Shown: positions 61,385-64,000 of the stretch, piece by piece | How positions within the stretch are numbered: the first letter of the stretch is position 1 | How the letters are laid out: each line of letters starts with the position of its first letter | Source of the DNA: Lachnospiraceae bacterium | GTDB lineage: Bacteria > Bacillota > Clostridia > Lachnospirales > Lachnospiraceae | NCBI GenBank assembly: GCA_011959105.1 | Contig: BLLU01000104.1 | Location: 25,237-89,236 of the forward strand | Direction: 5' to 3' | DNA: 64,000 nt | Notes under the pieces: model-generated | The model's input: only the letters and a program-made list of their open reading frames with translations | What the model was told of the DNA's origin: nothing | Databases searched by the model: none | Position numbers and translations under genes: made by a program

Positions 61385-61927
61385 ATGGCAACCTGGAATT
61401 CCCGGGGGCTTCGAGGCTCCACACTGGAGGATATGGTCAACCGCACCAACGAGCGCTATGCAGAAGGGGGGCTGGCCCTGATCCAGAAGATTCCCACCCC
61501 CATCACCCCCATTAAGATGGACCAGCAGACCAGGCATATTACCCTGGCTTATTTTGAGCAGAAAAGTACGGTGGACTATATCGGCGCGGTCCAGGGCATT
61601 CCGGTATGCTTTGATGCCAAGGAATGCGCCGCGGATACCTTCTCCCTGCAAAATATCCACGAACATCAGGTGCGGTTCATGGAACGTTTTGAACGGCAGG
61701 GAGGCGTGGCTTTCTTTTTAATTTACTACACCCATAAGGATCAGTTATATTATCTGCCCTTTGCCCGTCTGCTGGAATTCTGGCGGCGGGCAGAGGAGGG
61801 AGGGCGCAAAAGTTTTCGCTATGACGAACTGGACGCCCGGTTTTTTCTGCCTAAGAAACACGGCATACTGGTTCCTTATCTGGATATGCTGCAGCTGGAT
61901 TTGGAAAGCAGAGAGGAATCGGAATGA
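61385..61927 (+). CDS. recU: Holliday junction resolvase RecU
   Basis: 180 residues. Firmicutes resolvase that cuts four-way junctions produced by RuvAB. Motifs: NSRGLRGSTLEDMVNRTNERY, the catalytic FEQKSTVDYIGAVQGIPVCFDAKEC block with the Asp...ExK pattern, FFLIYYTHKDQLYYLPFARLLEFW. In B. subtilis recU is coupled to ponA (penicillin-binding protein); that gene is not beside it here. GGAGGAGAG precedes ATG 61385. Last gene before the his promoter. Confidence 0.94.
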   Translation: MATWNSRGLRGSTLEDMVNRTNERYAEGGLALIQKIPTPITPIKMDQQTRHITLAYFEQKSTVDYIGAVQGIPVCFDAKECAADTFSLQNIHEHQVRFMERFERQGGVAFFLIYYTHKDQLYYLPFARLLEFWRRAEEGGRKSFRYDELDARFFLPKKHGILVPYLDMLQLDLESREESE

Positions 61928-61953
61928 AAATCTGTCAGCACACGGGTTGGGGC

Positions 61954-61982
61954 TTGACAGTTATAAGGGTTTCCGTTATACT
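61954..61982 (+). promoter_or_regulatory. Consensus promoter of the his genes
   Basis: TTGACA (61954-61959), exactly 17 bases, TATACT (61977-61982): the best sigma-A promoter in the window, 87 bases upstream of hisZ. No T-box (AGGGTGGNACCGCG) was found in the leader. Confidence 0.9.
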
Positions 61983-62069
61983 ACAAGAAGTCTGATTCTT
62001 TCGCGTGCTACTCAATTAGCACTGTAAAGCAGTAAAGCAAAAGTAATAAAGCCACAGAGAGGATTTTTT

Positions 62070-63179
62070 ATGAGCAGAAAGTTATTGCACACGCCTGAGG
62101 GCGTGAGGGACATTTATGGAAGAGAATATGCCGGAAAACTTTTTGTGGAGCAGAAAATTCATGACGCCATCTCCGGCTATGGCTATGAGGATATCCAGAC
62201 CCCTACATTTGAGTATTTTGATGTGTTTTCCAGGGAAATAGGCACTACGCCCTCCAGAGAGTTATACAAGTTTTTTGACAAGGAGGGGAATACACTGGCG
62301 CTGCGGCCGGATTTTACGCCTTCCATTGCCCGCTGTGCTGCCAAATATTTCATGGAATCCAGGCAGCCCATCCGCTTCTGCTATTTGGGCAATACCTTCA
62401 CCAATACCTCAAGCCTTCAGGGCAAGCTGAAGGAAGTCACCCAAATCGGGGCCGAACTGGTAGGGGATGACAGCGTGGAGGCCGACGGAGAGATGATCAG
62501 CCTGGTCATCGAGGCGCTGAAGAATACAGGATTGAAGCAGTTTCAGGTCAGCGTTGGCCAGGTGGAATATTTCAAGGGCATCTGCCAGGAGGCGGGACTG
62601 GACACGGAGACAGAAGAACAGCTTCGGGAATATATTTCCGGAAAAAATTATTTCGCGGCGGAAGAACTTCTGGACCGAAAGGAAGTGGCCGAGCCCTACC
62701 GGGGTACCCTGCTGAAGGCGGCGGACCTGTTCGGTTCCATCGACTCTCTGAAGAAAGCCCGGGAATGTGTACATAACAGCCGATCCCTGGCCGCCATACA
62801 GCGGCTGGAGGCCATTTACCAGGTGCTGAAACTCTACGGAGTAGAGGAGTATGTATCCTTTGACCTGGGAATGCTCAGCAAATACCATTATTATACGGGA
62901 ATTATTTTCAAAGCCTATACCTACGGCGTGGGAGCCCCCATTGTAAAGGGAGGGCGCTATGACACGCTGCTGCGGCAGTTTGGCAAGGACGCCCCGGCCA
63001 TCGGTTTTGCCATGGTGGCGGACGATGTGCTGGAAGCGGCTCAGTACCAGAAAGTGCCGCTGCCCCAGGGGATGGACAAAAAAATTATAACATACACGGA
63101 AGCCGATTATGCCTCGAAATTACAGGAGGCCAGGGAGAGCCGTCATCAGGGGATTCCCACCCTGCTGGTACGGACGTAA
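62070..63179 (+). CDS. hisZ: ATP phosphoribosyltransferase regulatory subunit HisZ
   Basis: 369 residues. Histidyl-tRNA synthetase paralogue without tRNA charging role: class II motif 2-like LALRPDFTPSIARCAAKYFM, TQIGAELVGDDSVEADGEMI, and YYTGIIFKAYTYGVGAPIVKGGRYDTLLRQFGKDAPAIGFAM. It lacks the C-terminal anticodon-binding domain of HisS. HisZ pairs with the short HisG that follows, forming the hetero-octameric first enzyme of histidine synthesis. AGAGAGGA is upstream of the ATG. hisG begins 67 bases downstream. Confidence 0.94.
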   Translation: MSRKLLHTPEGVRDIYGREYAGKLFVEQKIHDAISGYGYEDIQTPTFEYFDVFSREIGTTPSRELYKFFDKEGNTLALRPDFTPSIARCAAKYFMESRQPIRFCYLGNTFTNTSSLQGKLKEVTQIGAELVGDDSVEADGEMISLVIEALKNTGLKQFQVSVGQVEYFKGICQEAGLDTETEEQLREYISGKNYFAAEELLDRKEVAEPYRGTLLKAADLFGSIDSLKKARECVHNSRSLAAIQRLEAIYQVLKLYGVEEYVSFDLGMLSKYHYYTGIIFKAYTYGVGAPIVKGGRYDTLLRQFGKDAPAIGFAMVADDVLEAAQYQKVPLPQGMDKKIITYTEADYASKLQEARESRHQGIPTLLVRT

Positions 63180-63246
63180 TCCTCTTTATAAGTAATCCAC
63201 GGCCTTTCTGCTAAACGGGTTTGCCGTGACAAACATGAGGTATCAT

Positions 63247-63894
63247 ATGAAGAATGACAGATATTTGACTTTTGCGCTGGGGAAAGGGCGGCTGGCCAAC
63301 AAAACCCTGGAGTTGTTTGAGCAGATCGGCATAACCTGCGAGGAGATGAAGGACAAATCTTCCAGGAAGCTGATTTTTGTCAACGAAGCGCTGAAACTCC
63401 GCTTTTTTCTGGCCAAAGGGCCTGATGTTCCCACCTATGTGGAATACGGCGCCGCCGATATCGGCGTGGTGGGCCGGGACACCATATTGGAGGAGAACCG
63501 CAATGTATACGAGGTGCTGGACCTGGGATTCGGCAAATGCCGCATGTGCGTCTGCGGCCCCCGGGAAGCCGGGGAACTTCTGCAGCACCATGAGCGGATC
63601 CGGGTTGCCAGCAAATACCCCAATATTGCCCGGGAATACTTTTACAACAAAAAACTTCAGACTGTGGATATCATCAAGCTGAATGGTTCCGTGGAGCTGG
63701 GACCTCTGGTGGAGTTGTCGGATGTGATTGTGGACATCGTGGAGACCGGAGGGACACTCCGGGAAAACGGCCTGGAAGTGCTGGAGGAAATATGTCCTTT
63801 ATCCGCCCGGATGATTGTAAACCCGGTGAGCATGCAGATGGAGACAGAACGCATCAAAGAATTGATTCACCGCCTGCGGGGCCAACTGCTGTAA
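63247..63894 (+). CDS. hisG: ATP phosphoribosyltransferase, short form
   Basis: 215 residues, first enzyme of histidine synthesis (ATP + PRPP to phosphoribosyl-ATP). Blocks: [50 protein letters not shown], and the PRPP-binding [18 protein letters not shown]. The regulatory C-terminal domain of long HisG is absent, which fits the presence of hisZ. ATG 63247 follows GAGG by 6 bases; GTG 63226 and ATG 63235 are in-frame alternatives. The remaining 106 bases of the window hold no gene I can support; hisD would be expected beyond the edge. Confidence 0.95.
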   Translation: MKNDRYLTFALGKGRLANKTLELFEQIGITCEEMKDKSSRKLIFVNEALKLRFFLAKGPDVPTYVEYGAADIGVVGRDTILEENRNVYEVLDLGFGKCRMCVCGPREAGELLQHHERIRVASKYPNIAREYFYNKKLQTVDIIKLNGSVELGPLVELSDVIVDIVETGGTLRENGLEVLEEICPLSARMIVNPVSMQMETERIKELIHRLRGQLL

Positions 63895-64000
63895 TATAGG
63901 AGAGACGGAACCTGCGGGACTAAGACAGCATGTTCCCGGACAACGCACTGCGTTATATCAGGACGCTTGGCGGCCGGATATGACGCACCAGGAAAGTGTG

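Noticed and set aside
61983..62069. hisZ leader considered as a T-box or histidine attenuator
   Set aside because: No T-box consensus, no run of histidine codons and no terminator hairpin could be found in these bases.
63930..63983. ATG-started frame after hisG as the start of hisD
   Set aside because: It meets a stop codon after 17 codons and has no HisD pattern; the next gene most likely begins beyond the window.

Overview
The window is 64 kb of chromosomal housekeeping DNA from a low-GC-phylum (Firmicutes/Bacillota) bacterium that nevertheless has a moderately high GC content (roughly 50-55% by eye). Gene content points to a spore-forming clostridium of the Lachnospiraceae type: strong AGGAGG ribosome sites, sigma-A promoters of the TTGnnn-17-TATnnT form, a YtfJ/GerW and a YlbJ sporulation protein, the RecU/RuvAB resolvase set, a short-form HisG with HisZ, a zinc-ribbon L28, a clostridial long-form PRPP synthetase, the FakA/DegV fatty-acid kinase system and two large VanSR-like two-component systems. 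No rRNA, tRNA, CRISPR array, IS element or complete prophage was seen. No stretch longer than about 300 bases lacks a gene; the longest gaps (about 230-290 bases) are described through their promoters, operators and terminators.

Layout. 1-7.3 kb: end of a GNAT gene, rplS, then a co-directional row lepB - rbgA - lepB - rnhB - FliK-like - FlhB-like - yraN - pgeF, matching the Bacillus subtilis rplS-ylqF-rnhB-ylqG-ylqH order. 7.4-10.9 kb: first response regulator/histidine kinase pair. 10.9-12.1 kb (minus): PRPP synthetase. 12.2-16.7 kb: radical-SAM PDZ protein - der - plsY - gpsA. 16.8-17.7 kb (minus): metF. 17.8-24.5 kb: MoxR-type ATPase, small exported protein, DedA protein, glycosyltransferase, second response regulator/kinase pair. 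24.5-28.1 kb: LysR regulator (minus) and leuCD, separated by an AT-rich islet with an XRE-type membrane regulator. 28.2-30.4 kb: MATE transporter and esterase. 30.5-35.7 kb: ruvAB, zapA, U32 peptidase-family protein, Nudix hydrolase. 35.9-38.5 kb: unknown - DUF2953 - gerW - 49-residue membrane peptide - J-domain-like coiled coil. 38.6 kb (minus): rpmB. 39.0-44.3 kb: Asp23/Gls24 - fakA - recG - degV. 44.5-50.7 kb: topoisomerase IV-like parE and parC, separated by a C-terminally truncated ATPase and an isochorismatase-family gene. 50.8-53.9 kb: rsmD, coaD, coiled-coil protein, cell-wall amidase; ylbJ is convergent. 55.0-61.9 kb: rsuA-type synthase, HAD phosphatase, SDR, a large propeller/solute-binding lipoprotein with a small membrane protein, rluA-type synthase, recU. 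61.95-63.9 kb: hisZ-hisG behind a consensus promoter.

Themes. Membrane lipid supply is spread over the window (fakA and a DegV fatty-acid carrier make acyl-phosphate; plsY and gpsA provide acyltransferase and glycerol-3-phosphate; a processive-glucosyltransferase-like enzyme and DedA act on finished lipids). Ribosome maturation is strongly represented (rplS, rpmB, rbgA, der, rsmD, rsuA, rluA-type). I see no clear, complete undescribed defence or biosynthetic system. The best leads for new biology are the AT-rich regulator islet that splits lysR from leuCD, the intrinsic terminator buried inside the lysR coding sequence, the truncated ATPase between parE and parC, the propeller/solute-binding lipoprotein with no permease, and the J-domain-like protein with its tiny membrane partner beside gerW. 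All function calls rest on sequence recognition by reading; no search was run.
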